A stretch of DNA of 64,000 nt. Origin: Pseudonocardia sp. (GTDB lineage Bacteria > Actinomycetota > Actinomycetes > Mycobacteriales > Pseudonocardiaceae). Shown in pieces: positions 42,864 to 51,255 of the stretch. Where the stretch lies: the NCBI GenBank assembly GCA_025869365.1, contig JAOZVV010000018.1:1-64000 (forward strand). The letters are read 5' to 3'. Position 1 is the stretch's first letter, and every line of letters starts with the position of its first letter. A program made the position numbers and the translations under genes. The notes beneath the pieces were generated by a model. That model was given only the letters and a program-made list of their open reading frames with translations. It made no database searches and was not told where the DNA came from.

Positions 42864-45164
42864 GTGCCCAGCTCTTCCCTCGAACCGCCGGTGGACGCCG
42901 CGGAGACCGCACTCGAGGTCGGCAAGCAGAAGAACTACGCCGCCGGCCTCCCTGCCGTACGCGTGAGCCTGGCGCTGGCGGTCAGGGAGATGGGCGTCGC
43001 GAAGACCGCCAGGAACCTGCTCCAGCTCAACCAGGTCGACGGCTTCGACTGCATGAGCTGCGCGTGGCCGGACCCGTCCCCGGAGCACCGGCACACCGCC
43101 GAGTTCTGCGAGAACGGCGCCAAGGCCGTCGCGTGGGAGGGCACCCGGTCCCGGGTGGACCGCGAGTTCTTCCGGGCGCATTCGGTGGCGGACCTGCAGA
43201 CGCGCACCGGGCACTGGCTGGAGAAGCAGGGCAGGCTCACCGAGCCGATGGTCCTGCGGCCCGGCGGCACCCACTACGAGCCGCTGAGCTGGGCGGACGC
43301 GTTCTCCCTCGTCGGCGCCGAGCTCACCGGGCTCGCGAGCCCGGACGAGGCGCTGTTCTACACCTCGGGCCGCGCGTCGAACGAGGCCGCGTTCGCCTAC
43401 CAGCTCCTCGCCCGCGCGTTCGGCACGAACAACCTGCCGGACTGCTCGAACATGTGCCACGAGTCGACGTCGCTGGGACTCGCCGAGACGATCGGCATCG
43501 GGAAGGGCTCGGTCTCGCTGCAGGACCTGCACGAGGCCGAGCTGATCGTCATCTCCGGGCAGAACCCGGGCACGAACCACCCGCGCATGCTCTCCGCGCT
43601 CGAGATCGCCAAGAGGAACGGCGCGAAGATCCTCGCGATCAACCCCCTGCGCGAGGCGGGCCTGCTCAAGTTCGACAACCCGCAGACCCCGCGCGGGCTC
43701 AGCGGCATCGGCACCGAGCTCGCGGACCGGTTCCTGCAGATCCGCTCGGACGGGGACCTCGCGCTGTGGCAGGCGTTCGGGCTGCTCCTGCTGGAGGCCG
43801 AGGACCGGAACCCGGGCACGGTCGCGGACCGGGACTTCATCTCCCGCCACACCCACGGCTTCACCGAGTGGGAGGAGAACATCCGGAACCTGGACAGGCA
43901 GAAGGTCCTGGCCGCCACCGGGCTCGAGTGGGCCGAGATCGAGGCGGCCGCGGAGATGCTCATCGCGTCGAAGAAGACCGTGAACTGCTGGTCGATGGGC
44001 ATCACCCAGCACCGCAACGCCGTCGCGACGATCAAGGAGTTCGTGAACGTCGCGCTGTTCCAGGGCATGATCGGCAAGCCCGGCGCCGGGCTGTGCCCCG
44101 TCCGGGGGCACTCCAACGTCCAGGGCGACCGGACGATGGGCATCTGGGAGAAGTCCCCGGACAGCTTCCTGGACGCCCTCGGCACCGAGTTCGGCTTCGA
44201 CCCGCCCCGGGAGCACGGCCACGATGCCGTCGCCTCCGTCCAGGCACTCCGGGACGGGACGGCCAAGGTCTTCATCGGCCTGGGTGGCAACTTCGTCTCG
44301 TCGATGTCGGACACCGGGGTCACCGAGGCGGCCATGCGCAAGGCATCGCTGACCGTGCAGATCTCGACGAAGCTCAACCGCTCGCACCTCGTCACCGGCA
44401 CGACCGCGCTGATCCTCCCGACCCTGGGCCGCACCGAGCGGGACCTGACCGGCGGCCGCGAGCAGCGCGTCACCGTCGAGGACTCGATGTCCGCGGTGCA
44501 CTCCTCCCGCGGCCGGGCGGCGCCGGCGAGCGGGTCGCTGCGCTCCGAGGTGGACATCGTCTGCGGGATCGCCCGAGCCACCCTCGGGGAGCGCTACGCG
44601 ATCCCCTGGGCCGAGTTCGCGCAGGACTACGACGCCATCCGGGAGCGGATCGGCCGCGTCGTACCGGGCTGCGAGGCCTACGCGGACAAGATCCGGCGGC
44701 GTGGCGGGTTCGTCCTGCCGCACCCGCCACGAGACACCCGCACGTTCCCCACCGAGGAGCAGAAGGCGATCTTCTCCACCAGCCCGGTCGAGGTCACCTC
44801 GGTGCCCGAGGGCCGGCTGGTCCTGCAGAGCCTGCGCAGCCACGACCAGTTCAACACCACTATCTACGGCCTGGACGACCGCTACCGCGGCATCGCATCC
44901 GGGCGGCGGGTCGTGTTCGTCTCGGCCGCGGACCTGCACGAGCTGGGCTTCCGGGACGGGGACACGGTCGACCTGGTCAGCGAGTGGGAGGACGGGGTGA
45001 CCCGGCGGGCGGACGCGTTCCGGCTCGTCGAGTACTCCACGCCGAAGGGCTGCGTGGCCGCCTACTACCCGGAGACGAACCCGCTGGTCCCGCTCGAGTC
45101 CCAGGCGATCGGCAGCGGCACCCCGACGTCGAAATGGGTGGTCGTCCGGTTCGAACGCGCCTGA
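42864..45164 (+). CDS. FdhF/YdeP-family molybdopterin oxidoreductase
   Basis: 766 residues. The protein has the molybdopterin oxidoreductase core and molydopterin-dinucleotide binding C terminus (LVLQSLRSHDQFNTTIYGLDDRYRG). The N-terminal cysteines C63, C66 (DCMSCAWPD) and C82 (EFCENG) match the YdeP pattern, as does the CSNMCHESTSLGLAETIG segment, whose Cys198 could ligate molybdenum. The family is formate-dehydrogenase-like, but its reaction is not established; E. coli YdeP is linked to acid resistance. A TAGACT box at 42808 and GGAGG before GTG 42864 suggest a 43-nt leader. No FdhD or electron-transfer subunit gene is adjacent. Confidence 0.9.
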   Translation: MPSSSLEPPVDAAETALEVGKQKNYAAGLPAVRVSLALAVREMGVAKTARNLLQLNQVDGFDCMSCAWPDPSPEHRHTAEFCENGAKAVAWEGTRSRVDREFFRAHSVADLQTRTGHWLEKQGRLTEPMVLRPGGTHYEPLSWADAFSLVGAELTGLASPDEALFYTSGRASNEAAFAYQLLARAFGTNNLPDCSNMCHESTSLGLAETIGIGKGSVSLQDLHEAELIVISGQNPGTNHPRMLSALEIAKRNGAKILAINPLREAGLLKFDNPQTPRGLSGIGTELADRFLQIRSDGDLALWQAFGLLLLEAEDRNPGTVADRDFISRHTHGFTEWEENIRNLDRQKVLAATGLEWAEIEAAAEMLIASKKTVNCWSMGITQHRNAVATIKEFVNVALFQGMIGKPGAGLCPVRGHSNVQGDRTMGIWEKSPDSFLDALGTEFGFDPPREHGHDAVASVQALRDGTAKVFIGLGGNFVSSMSDTGVTEAAMRKASLTVQISTKLNRSHLVTGTTALILPTLGRTERDLTGGREQRVTVEDSMSAVHSSRGRAAPASGSLRSEVDIVCGIARATLGERYAIPWAEFAQDYDAIRERIGRVVPGCEAYADKIRRRGGFVLPHPPRDTRTFPTEEQKAIFSTSPVEVTSVPEGRLVLQSLRSHDQFNTTIYGLDDRYRGIASGRRVVFVSAADLHELGFRDGDTVDLVSEWEDGVTRRADAFRLVEYSTPKGCVAAYYPETNPLVPLESQAIGSGTPTSKWVVVRFERA

Positions 45165-45179
45165 CCACCGGTCCGCGGC

Positions 45180-46091
45180 TCACGGGAGCCGGAGCGCCAC
45201 CTTTCCCAGCGCGTGCCCGTTCTCGACGATCGCGAGGGCGGCCGCCGCGTCGGTGAACGGGCGAACGTCCGTGACGTGCGGGTCCAGGGCGCCCTCGGCG
45301 ACCAGGCGGGCCAGCTCGGTGAGGACGGCGGTGCTCCGGTCCCGGACGACCTCGCCGCCGCCCAGCTCCTTCGCCAGCTCCTTGTCCGCCACCGACCGCA
45401 CGCGGGACCGGTCCGCCAGGAGCCCGGCGACGATGCGCAGCGCCTCCCCTCCCACCAGGTCGAACACCGCGTCGACGCCCTGCGGCGCGGCGGTGCGGAT
45501 CCGCTCCGCGACGCCCTCGCCGTAGGCGACGGGCACGGCACCGTAGGAGGCGATCAGCTCGTGCTTGCCCGGGCTCGCGGTGCCGACGACGGCGATCCCG
45601 CGGGCGCGGGCGAGCTGCACCGTCACGATGCCGACCCCGCCGCCGGCGCCGTTGACCAGCAGCGTCGCCCCGGCCGGGAGATCCAGGGCTGTCAGCGCGT
45701 CGAAGGCGGTCCCGGCGGCGACGGGCAGGACCGCCGCGTCCTCGGGGGACACGCCGTCCGGCCGGTGCGCGGCGAACGAGGCCGTGACGACCGCGAGCTC
45801 CGCCCAGCCGCCGACCATCCCGGGGCAGCCGCCGAACACCTCGTCGCCCACCGCGAAGGCGCCGAGGTCCACTCCGGGGCCGACCTGCTCGACGGTCCCC
45901 GCGACCTCCCTGCCGAGCACCGCCTGGCCGTGCGTGCCGTAGGAACCGTCACGGAGCTTCCAGTCCCCGGGGTTCACCCCGGCGGCCCGCACCCGGACCA
46001 GCAGCTCGCCTTCGCCGGGGGTGGGCACCGGCACGTCGAGGAACGCCTCGTTCTCCGGCCCGCCGGCCCGCGTGAACCCGTACGCCCTCAT
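45180..46091 (-). CDS. Zinc-free medium-chain (quinone-oxidoreductase-like) NADP oxidoreductase
   Basis: 303 residues. The N-terminal GroES-like domain (VPVPTPGEGELLVRVRAAGVNPGDWKLRDG) and the Rossmann motif LLVNGAGGGVGIVTVQLARARG near residue 140 place it among zinc-free MDR proteins such as quinone or enone reductases. It has no zinc-binding Cys cluster. The start ATG lies inside the last part of the upstream aminotransferase frame, so the two overlap by 143 nt in different frames. The canonical N terminus (MRAYGFTRAGGPENEAFLDV) argues that this start is right. Confidence 0.88.
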   Translation of the reverse strand: MRAYGFTRAGGPENEAFLDVPVPTPGEGELLVRVRAAGVNPGDWKLRDGSYGTHGQAVLGREVAGTVEQVGPGVDLGAFAVGDEVFGGCPGMVGGWAELAVVTASFAAHRPDGVSPEDAAVLPVAAGTAFDALTALDLPAGATLLVNGAGGGVGIVTVQLARARGIAVVGTASPGKHELIASYGAVPVAYGEGVAERIRTAAPQGVDAVFDLVGGEALRIVAGLLADRSRVRSVADKELAKELGGGEVVRDRSTAVLTELARLVAEGALDPHVTDVRPFTDAAAALAIVENGHALGKVALRLP

Positions 46092-47277
46092 GCCAGTTCC
46101 CCTTCAGGCCCGCGAGCCGGGAGACCGCCTCGACGAGCACCTCGTCCTTCTTGCAGAACGCGAAACGCACCAGCGTGCGGCCCAGGTCCGGATCCGCGCA
46201 GAACACGGACACCGGGACCGCCGCCACGCCGACGAGCTCGGGCAGCCGCCAGCAGAACTCCGCGCCGTCCGCCACGCCCAGCGGGGCGACGTCGGTGACC
46301 ACGAAGTACGTGCCGGACGACGGGTGGACCGTCAGCCCCGCCGCGCGCAGCCCCTCCGAGAGCAGGTCCCGCTTGCCCTGCAGGCTCGACGCGAGGTCGT
46401 CGTAGAAGGAGTCCGGCAACGCCAGCGCGGTCGCCAGCGCGGGCTGGAACGGCGCGCCGCTCACGTAGGTCAGGAACTGCTTGGCGGCCCGGACGGACGC
46501 GAGCAGCTCCGCCGGCCCGTGGATCCAGCCGACCTTCCACCCCGTCACGGAGAAGGTCTTGCCCGCGGACGAGATCGTCAGCGTGCGGTCCGCGAGGCTC
46601 GGCAGCGTCGCCATCGGGATGTGCTCACCGCCGTCGTAGAGCATGTGCTCGTAGACCTCGTCGGTGACGATCACGGCGTCGAACTCCACGGCCAGCTCGC
46701 CGAGGAGGGTGAGCTGCGCCCGGTCCAGGACGGTGCCGGTGGGGTTGTGCGGGGTGTTGACCAGCACGACCCGGGTGCGCTCGGAGAACGCGGCCCGGAG
46801 CTCGTCGGGATCGAAGGCGAAGGGCTGCCCGGACGGCACCGGCACCGGCACCGGCCGCAGCGGCACGGCCCGCAGCGTGGCCCCGGCCAGCGCGATCGTG
46901 GCGGCGTAGGAGTCGTAGTACGGCTGGAACGTGACGACCTCGTCCCCCGGCTCGCACAGCGCGAGGATCGCGGAGGCGATCGCCTCCGTCGCGCCGGTCG
47001 TGACCAGCACCTGCTCCGGGTCGACCTCCTGGCCGTAGAAGCGGCGCTGATGCTCCGCGACGGCGGTGCGCAGCGCGGGGATGCCGGGCCCCGGTGGGTA
47101 CTGGTTGACCCCGCCGGTGATGTTCGCGGCGACGTCGGCGAGCAGCGACGGCGGGCCGTCGGTGTCCGGGAAGCCCTGGCCGAGGTTGATGGCACCGGTC
47201 CGAAGGGCCAGCGCCGACATCTCGGCGAAGATCGTGGAGGTGAACGGCGTCATCCGTGCCGCCATGGGTTCGCGCAC
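45949..47277 (-). CDS. PLP aminotransferase, class I/II (DapC/kynurenine-type)
   Basis: 442 residues. Fold-type I aminotransferase with INLGQGFPDTDGPP, the NTPHNPTG motif, DEVYEHMLYDG and the PLP Lys in SSAGKTFSVTGWKVGW, the set typical of actinobacterial N-succinyldiaminopimelate aminotransferase (DapC, Rv0858c) and kynurenine-type transaminases. The family normally ends near RLAGLKGN, but the frame continues about 48 residues of Arg/Gly-rich sequence that overlap the next gene. Starts at GTG 47277, ATG 47265 or ATG 47253 are possible; the fold begins at TPFTSTIFAEMSALA. Confidence 0.9.
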   Translation of the reverse strand: MREPMAARMTPFTSTIFAEMSALALRTGAINLGQGFPDTDGPPSLLADVAANITGGVNQYPPGPGIPALRTAVAEHQRRFYGQEVDPEQVLVTTGATEAIASAILALCEPGDEVVTFQPYYDSYAATIALAGATLRAVPLRPVPVPVPSGQPFAFDPDELRAAFSERTRVVLVNTPHNPTGTVLDRAQLTLLGELAVEFDAVIVTDEVYEHMLYDGGEHIPMATLPSLADRTLTISSAGKTFSVTGWKVGWIHGPAELLASVRAAKQFLTYVSGAPFQPALATALALPDSFYDDLASSLQGKRDLLSEGLRAAGLTVHPSSGTYFVVTDVAPLGVADGAEFCWRLPELVGVAAVPVSVFCADPDLGRTLVRFAFCKKDEVLVEAVSRLAGLKGNWHEGVRVHAGRRAGERGVPRRAGAHPRRRRAAGPGAGRRGEPRGLEAP

Positions 47278-47305
47278 GGCACCACCCTGACACGAGCGCG
47301 CGCCG

Positions 47306-49018
47306 TCAGCGCCCCCCGGTGACGCTGCTGACCCGGTTCAGGTCCGTCCGCGCCGCCGCGGCCCGCAGGAGACCCGGGGTGAGCCGGGACAGGGCGAGCG
47401 CGACGTGGGCCTCCGGGGTGACCGGGGCGAGCGCGACGTCCCGCTCCACCGCCCGCACCACCAGCTCGGCGACCTTCGGCAGCGGGTAGTTGCGGCGCTC
47501 GATCATCGCGTTCGCGGAGCGCCGCTGGGCACCCGCGGTCGCCTCGTCGACGCCGGTCATCCGGGCGGACGTCACGATGTTCGTCGGGACGAAGGCCGGG
47601 CACAGCGCCGTCACCCCGATGCCCTGGCCCGCGAGCTCCGCACGCAGGCACTCCGACAACATCAGCACCGCGGCCTTGGTGGTGCAGTAGGCCGGCAGGG
47701 CCGCGACCGGCGTGAACGCCGCCGCCGACGCCACGTTCACGATGTGCCCGCCCTCGCCGTGCCCGCGCAGCCGGTCCCCGAAGACCCGGCAGCCGTGGAT
47801 CACACCCCAGAGGTTGACGTCCAGGATCGCCTCCCAGTCCGGCACGCCGGTGTCCGCGAACGAACCGGACACGGCGATCCCGGCGTTGTTCACCACGACG
47901 TCCGGCACGCCCGCCCGCGCCACGACCCAGTCGGCGAAGGCCGCCATCGCGCCCGCGTCGGACACGTCGACCTCGTAGGCGAGTCCCCCGGTCTCGAAGG
48001 CGGTCTCCTTCGCCGTCACCGGGTTCCGGTCCGCGGCGACGACCAGCGCCCCGCGCCGCCCGAACGCCAGGCAGACGGCGCGGCCGATCCCGCTCCCGGC
48101 CCCCGTCACGACGACGACACGGCCGGCCCACCGGCCCCCTCCCGCCGCGACGGTCCGGGCCTTGCGCAGCGACGGCGTCTCGGGGCCGCCGTCGACGTGC
48201 GCCGCGAGCTCGCGGACGCACCGGGCGATCACGTCCGGCCGTTCGCGGGGCAGCCAGTGCCCGCCCGGCACGGTCCGGACCCGCAGGTCGTCGACGTAGG
48301 GGGCGATCGACGTGGCCAGCGCCGGGGTGACGTACGGGTCGTCGAGGGGGGCGAGGACCTGCACCGGGACGTCCGTGCGGACGGGGGCGCCGACGGGGCC
48401 ACGGATGTTCTCCCGGTACAGCTCGAGCCCGCGCACGGCGTCCGCGACCCGCGGCCGGGGGACACCCGCCTTCCGGGAGAGCACCGCGCCGATCAGGCCG
48501 GAGCGCCAGCCGAGCTCCGGGAGCCGCGGGAGCGAGAACAGGCCCATGTACCAGGACGCGATCCCCTGGCGGAGGCGATCACGGCGGCGCGCCCGGCGGT
48601 AGAACGCCGCGACGTGCTCGCGGGCCGGACCGGAGATCGAGGTGAACGACGCGACGCGGCCGTCGAGCGCGCCGTGCTGGACGGCGTGCCAGGCCTGGGT
48701 GGAGCCCCAGTCGTGGGCGAGCAGGTGCACGGGCGTCCCCGGCGACACCGCGTCGACGACGGCGCGCAGGTCCGCGGCGAGCTGCTCGATCCCGTACCCG
48801 CTGCGCCCACCGGGCGCGTCCGAGGCGCCCGCGCCGCGGACGTCGTAGGTCACCACCCGGTGCGTGCGCGACAGATCCGCGACGACGCCGTCCCACACCG
48901 TGTGGTCGTCCGGGTAGCCGTGCGCCGCGACCACGACGGGGGCGTCCTCCGGGCCGTTGACCTGCACCGCGAGCCGCAGCCCGTCCGTCGTGGTGATCCC
49001 TGTCGCATTACTCGGCAT
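47306..49018 (-). CDS. ephD: EphD-like fusion: alpha/beta hydrolase plus short-chain dehydrogenase
   Basis: 570 residues in two domains. Residues 1-285 are an epoxide-hydrolase-type alpha/beta hydrolase: oxyanion-hole HGYPDDH, nucleophile Asp in LLAHDWGSTQAW, acid in PLDDPYVT, and His in VPGGHWLPRERP. Residues about 300-545 are an SDR: VTGAGSGIGRAV, NNAGIA, Ser in NVASAAAF and YCTTK. The same fusion exists in M. tuberculosis EphD (about 590 residues), which is reported to act on oxygenated mycolic acids. This organism's equivalent lipid is unknown. A leaderless promoter precedes it. Confidence 0.92.
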   Translation of the reverse strand: MPSNATGITTTDGLRLAVQVNGPEDAPVVVAAHGYPDDHTVWDGVVADLSRTHRVVTYDVRGAGASDAPGGRSGYGIEQLAADLRAVVDAVSPGTPVHLLAHDWGSTQAWHAVQHGALDGRVASFTSISGPAREHVAAFYRRARRRDRLRQGIASWYMGLFSLPRLPELGWRSGLIGAVLSRKAGVPRPRVADAVRGLELYRENIRGPVGAPVRTDVPVQVLAPLDDPYVTPALATSIAPYVDDLRVRTVPGGHWLPRERPDVIARCVRELAAHVDGGPETPSLRKARTVAAGGGRWAGRVVVVTGAGSGIGRAVCLAFGRRGALVVAADRNPVTAKETAFETGGLAYEVDVSDAGAMAAFADWVVARAGVPDVVVNNAGIAVSGSFADTGVPDWEAILDVNLWGVIHGCRVFGDRLRGHGEGGHIVNVASAAAFTPVAALPAYCTTKAAVLMLSECLRAELAGQGIGVTALCPAFVPTNIVTSARMTGVDEATAGAQRRSANAMIERRNYPLPKVAELVVRAVERDVALAPVTPEAHVALALSRLTPGLLRAAAARTDLNRVSSVTGGR

Positions 49019-49025
49019 TTGCGCA

Positions 49026-49031
49026 ACTCTA
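49026..49031 (-). promoter_or_regulatory. -10 box of leaderless ephD-like gene
   Basis: TAGAGT on the minus strand, 7 nt before ATG 49018. Confidence 0.5.
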
Positions 49032-49175
49032 GGTCGGCAGGCTCACACCGCCGCCACGGCGGGAACATCGCCCGGACGGGGGACCTTGAAGTCTGCGGTG
49101 GGTCGCGCCGTGGGGGAGCGACGACGTCGGCCAGGAGCCGGCCCCACCACAACCGAGAACCGAAGGTGCCGCGCG

Positions 49176-50474
49176 TTGACCACCACCCCTGATCGCATCG
49201 ACAAGAGGACCCAGGCCGTCGCCGCCCCGGCCACCGGTACGACCGCCACCGGTACGAGCTCCCGGGCCACCCCCGGCCGGCTCCGCACCGCGCTGCTGCT
49301 CGGCGCGCTGATCGCGCTCGGGCCGCTCACCATCGACATGTACCTGCCGGCCCTGCCGACGCTGAGCGCGGACATGCAGGCCACCGCCTCGGCCGTGCAG
49401 CTGACGCTCACCGGCACGCTGGTGGGCCTCGCGCTCGGCCAGCTGGTGCTCGGCCCGCTCGCGGACTCCCTCGGCCGCCGCCGCCCGCTGCTCGCCGGGA
49501 CCGCGCTGCACGTGCTGGCCTCGCTGCTGATCGTGTTCGCGCCGAACATCGAGGTGCTGGGGGCGCTGCGCGTGCTCCAGGGTGTCGGAGCCGCCGCGGG
49601 TGCGGTGATCGCGCTCGCCGTCGTCCGGGACCTGTTCTCCGGCCGCGCCGGGGCCACCCTGCTCTCCCGGCTGATGCTGGTGATGGGCGCCGCGCCCGTG
49701 CTCGCGCCGACGATCGGCGGAGAGCTGCTGCGCTTCACGGACTGGCGCGGCGTCTTCGTGCTGCTCGCCGTGTACGGCGTCGCGCTCATCGTGCTGCTCT
49801 CGATCATGCTCGGCGAGACGCTCCCGCCGGAGCGCCGCCGCAAGGCCGGCGTCGCCAGCACCCTGCGCACCTACGGCGGGCTGTTCCGGGACCGCACCTA
49901 CGTCGGGCTGGTCCTCGTGGCCGGGCTGGTGATGGCCGGGATGTTCGCCTACGTCTCCGGCAGCTCGTTCGTCTACCAGGAGCAGTTCGGCCTGAACGAG
50001 CAGCAGTTCGGCCTGCTCTTCGGGGCCGGCGCGATCTGGCTGATCGCCGGGACCCAGCTCAACGCCGCGCTGCTGCGCAAGTTCGATCCGCGGCAGATCC
50101 TGCCGGCGGCCGTCGCCGGTTCGATGCTGGCCGGGTTGGCGCTGCTGCTCCTGTCCTCCGGTGGAACGGGTGGGCTCGTCGGGGTCGTCGCACCCCTGTG
50201 GGTCGCGCTGTTCTTCTGCGGGATCTCCCTGCCCAACGGCCCGGCGCTCGCGCTCGCCCGGCACGGGGAGTCCGCCGGCACCGCCGCCGCGCTCCTCGGC
50301 GCCGTGCAGTTCGGCGTCGGTGCGCTGATCTCGCCGGTGGTGGGGCTGCTGGGCAACAACGCGCCCGCGATGGGCGCGGTGATCTTCTCGGCGCTACTGC
50401 TAGCGCTGGTGGTGCTGATGACGGTCGTCCGGCCGTGGCAGCTCGCGGACCTGACCGAGGACGCCCCCGCCTGA
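49176..50474 (+). CDS. MFS drug exporter, Bcr/CflA family
   Basis: About 432 residues with 12 membrane helices. The Bcr/CflA signature is clear: GPLTIDMYLPALPTLSADM at helix 1, LGQLVLGPLADSLGRRRPLLAG after helix 2, VRDLFSGRAGATLLSRLMLVMGAAPVLAPTIGG and the DWRGVFVLLAVYG segment. It exports drugs or small metabolites using the proton gradient. The start is uncertain: TTG 49176 with GAAGG upstream gives a hydrophilic lead of about 40 residues. A longer frame from 48957 would run into the divergent gene's promoter and is rejected. Confidence 0.88.
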   Translation: MTTTPDRIDKRTQAVAAPATGTTATGTSSRATPGRLRTALLLGALIALGPLTIDMYLPALPTLSADMQATASAVQLTLTGTLVGLALGQLVLGPLADSLGRRRPLLAGTALHVLASLLIVFAPNIEVLGALRVLQGVGAAAGAVIALAVVRDLFSGRAGATLLSRLMLVMGAAPVLAPTIGGELLRFTDWRGVFVLLAVYGVALIVLLSIMLGETLPPERRRKAGVASTLRTYGGLFRDRTYVGLVLVAGLVMAGMFAYVSGSSFVYQEQFGLNEQQFGLLFGAGAIWLIAGTQLNAALLRKFDPRQILPAAVAGSMLAGLALLLLSSGGTGGLVGVVAPLWVALFFCGISLPNGPALALARHGESAGTAAALLGAVQFGVGALISPVVGLLGNNAPAMGAVIFSALLLALVVLMTVVRPWQLADLTEDAPA

Positions 50475-50487
50475 GCACCCGCACTCT

Positions 50488-50610
50488 GACCGCCCGGAAA
50501 CGCGCGTTGTGGCTCCATAGCGCGGTCTGACGGCTCGGAAACTCGCGTTGTGGCTCCACAGCGCGGTCTGAAGGCCCGGAAACTCGCGTTGTGGCTCCAT
50601 GGCGCGGTCC
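50488..50610. repeat. Three tandem 41-bp units, family B
   Basis: Units at 50488-50528, 50529-50569 and 50570-50610 are exactly 41 bp each and differ at a few positions. Each contains CGCGTTGTGGCTCCA followed by a CGCGGTCT-type block and a CGGAAACTC-like spacer. They fill the gap between the convergent MFS (stop 50474) and PadR (stop 50616) genes. The array at 24939-25075 belongs to the same family in the opposite orientation. Confidence 0.92.
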
Positions 50611-50615
50611 GGGAG

Positions 50616-51158
50616 TCATGTGCGGGAGCGGTCGAGCTCCTTCTCCAGGCGCTCGATCGCCCAGAGCGCCCAGCTGTGCACGGCGTCGTACTGGCGGATG
50701 CCGTACTCCGCGGCGAGCAGGCCGAACCCCTCCGGGCTGGTGAACGGGACGTCGTCGGTCTCCACCCGGATCGCGCGCAGCTCGCCCGCCCGCTCCCCGG
50801 TGTGCCCGGCGATGCCCCGGAGCAGGACGAGCGCGTCCTTCGGGTCCAGCGCGGAGATCAGGAACATCCGCAGCACCTGCTCGTTGCGGACGCGACCTCC
50901 GCGAGGCGGGGCCATCAGCCATTCGCGCAGCTCGGCGCGGCCCTCCGTCGTGATCGCGTAGGTCCGGCTCCCCCGGGCCCCCTCGTGCGCGACCTCGACG
51001 AGCCCGCGCTCGGCGAGCTTGGTCAGCTCCGGGTAGATGCTCGTGTGCCCGGCCTGCCAGGCGTAGCGACCCAGGTCGCCCTCGAACGACCGCGTCAGCT
51101 CGTACCCGCTCGAGGGCCGGACCGCGAGCAGGCCCAGCAACGCGTGCGTCAGCGACAT
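50616..51158 (-). CDS. PadR-family regulator
   Basis: 180 residues. The N-terminal winged helix (LTHALLGLLAVRPSSGYELTRSFEGDLGRYAWQAGHTSIYPELTKLAERGLVEVAHEG...RTYAITTEGRAELREWL) is the PadR signature, followed by a helical dimerisation domain (Vir_C-like, about 90-180). It is divergent from the carotenoid oxygenase gene, with an inverted repeat between them, and is the likely repressor of that pair. A TAGGAT box 6 nt before the ATG suggests leaderless expression. Confidence 0.92.
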   Translation of the reverse strand: MSLTHALLGLLAVRPSSGYELTRSFEGDLGRYAWQAGHTSIYPELTKLAERGLVEVAHEGARGSRTYAITTEGRAELREWLMAPPRGGRVRNEQVLRMFLISALDPKDALVLLRGIAGHTGERAGELRAIRVETDDVPFTSPEGFGLLAAEYGIRQYDAVHSWALWAIERLEKELDRSRT

Positions 51159-51164
51159 GGGCGG

Positions 51165-51170
51165 ATCCTA
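51165..51170 (-). promoter_or_regulatory. -10 box of leaderless PadR gene
   Basis: TAGGAT on the minus strand, 6 nt before ATG 51158. Confidence 0.5.
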
Positions 51171-51183
51171 GCTTCCGAACTCG

Positions 51184-51203
51184 ACATGTCACTATTGACA
51201 CGT
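51184..51203. promoter_or_regulatory. Candidate PadR operator
   Basis: ACATGTCACTATTGACACGT: 8-bp arms with 7 of 8 matches around a 4-nt centre. It overlaps the expected -35 region of the PadR gene and lies 52 nt before the carotenoid oxygenase start. Confidence 0.6.
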
Positions 51204-51255
51204 CACGGGCAGCGGGTGGACAGTCGTCGTCATCACCGACGGAGGGACGGAAACG

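Noticed and set aside
48957-49175. N-terminal extension of the Bcr/CflA exporter
   Set aside because: It would overlap the divergent EphD-like gene's start and promoter, and the translated segment is not membrane-like or conserved in character.
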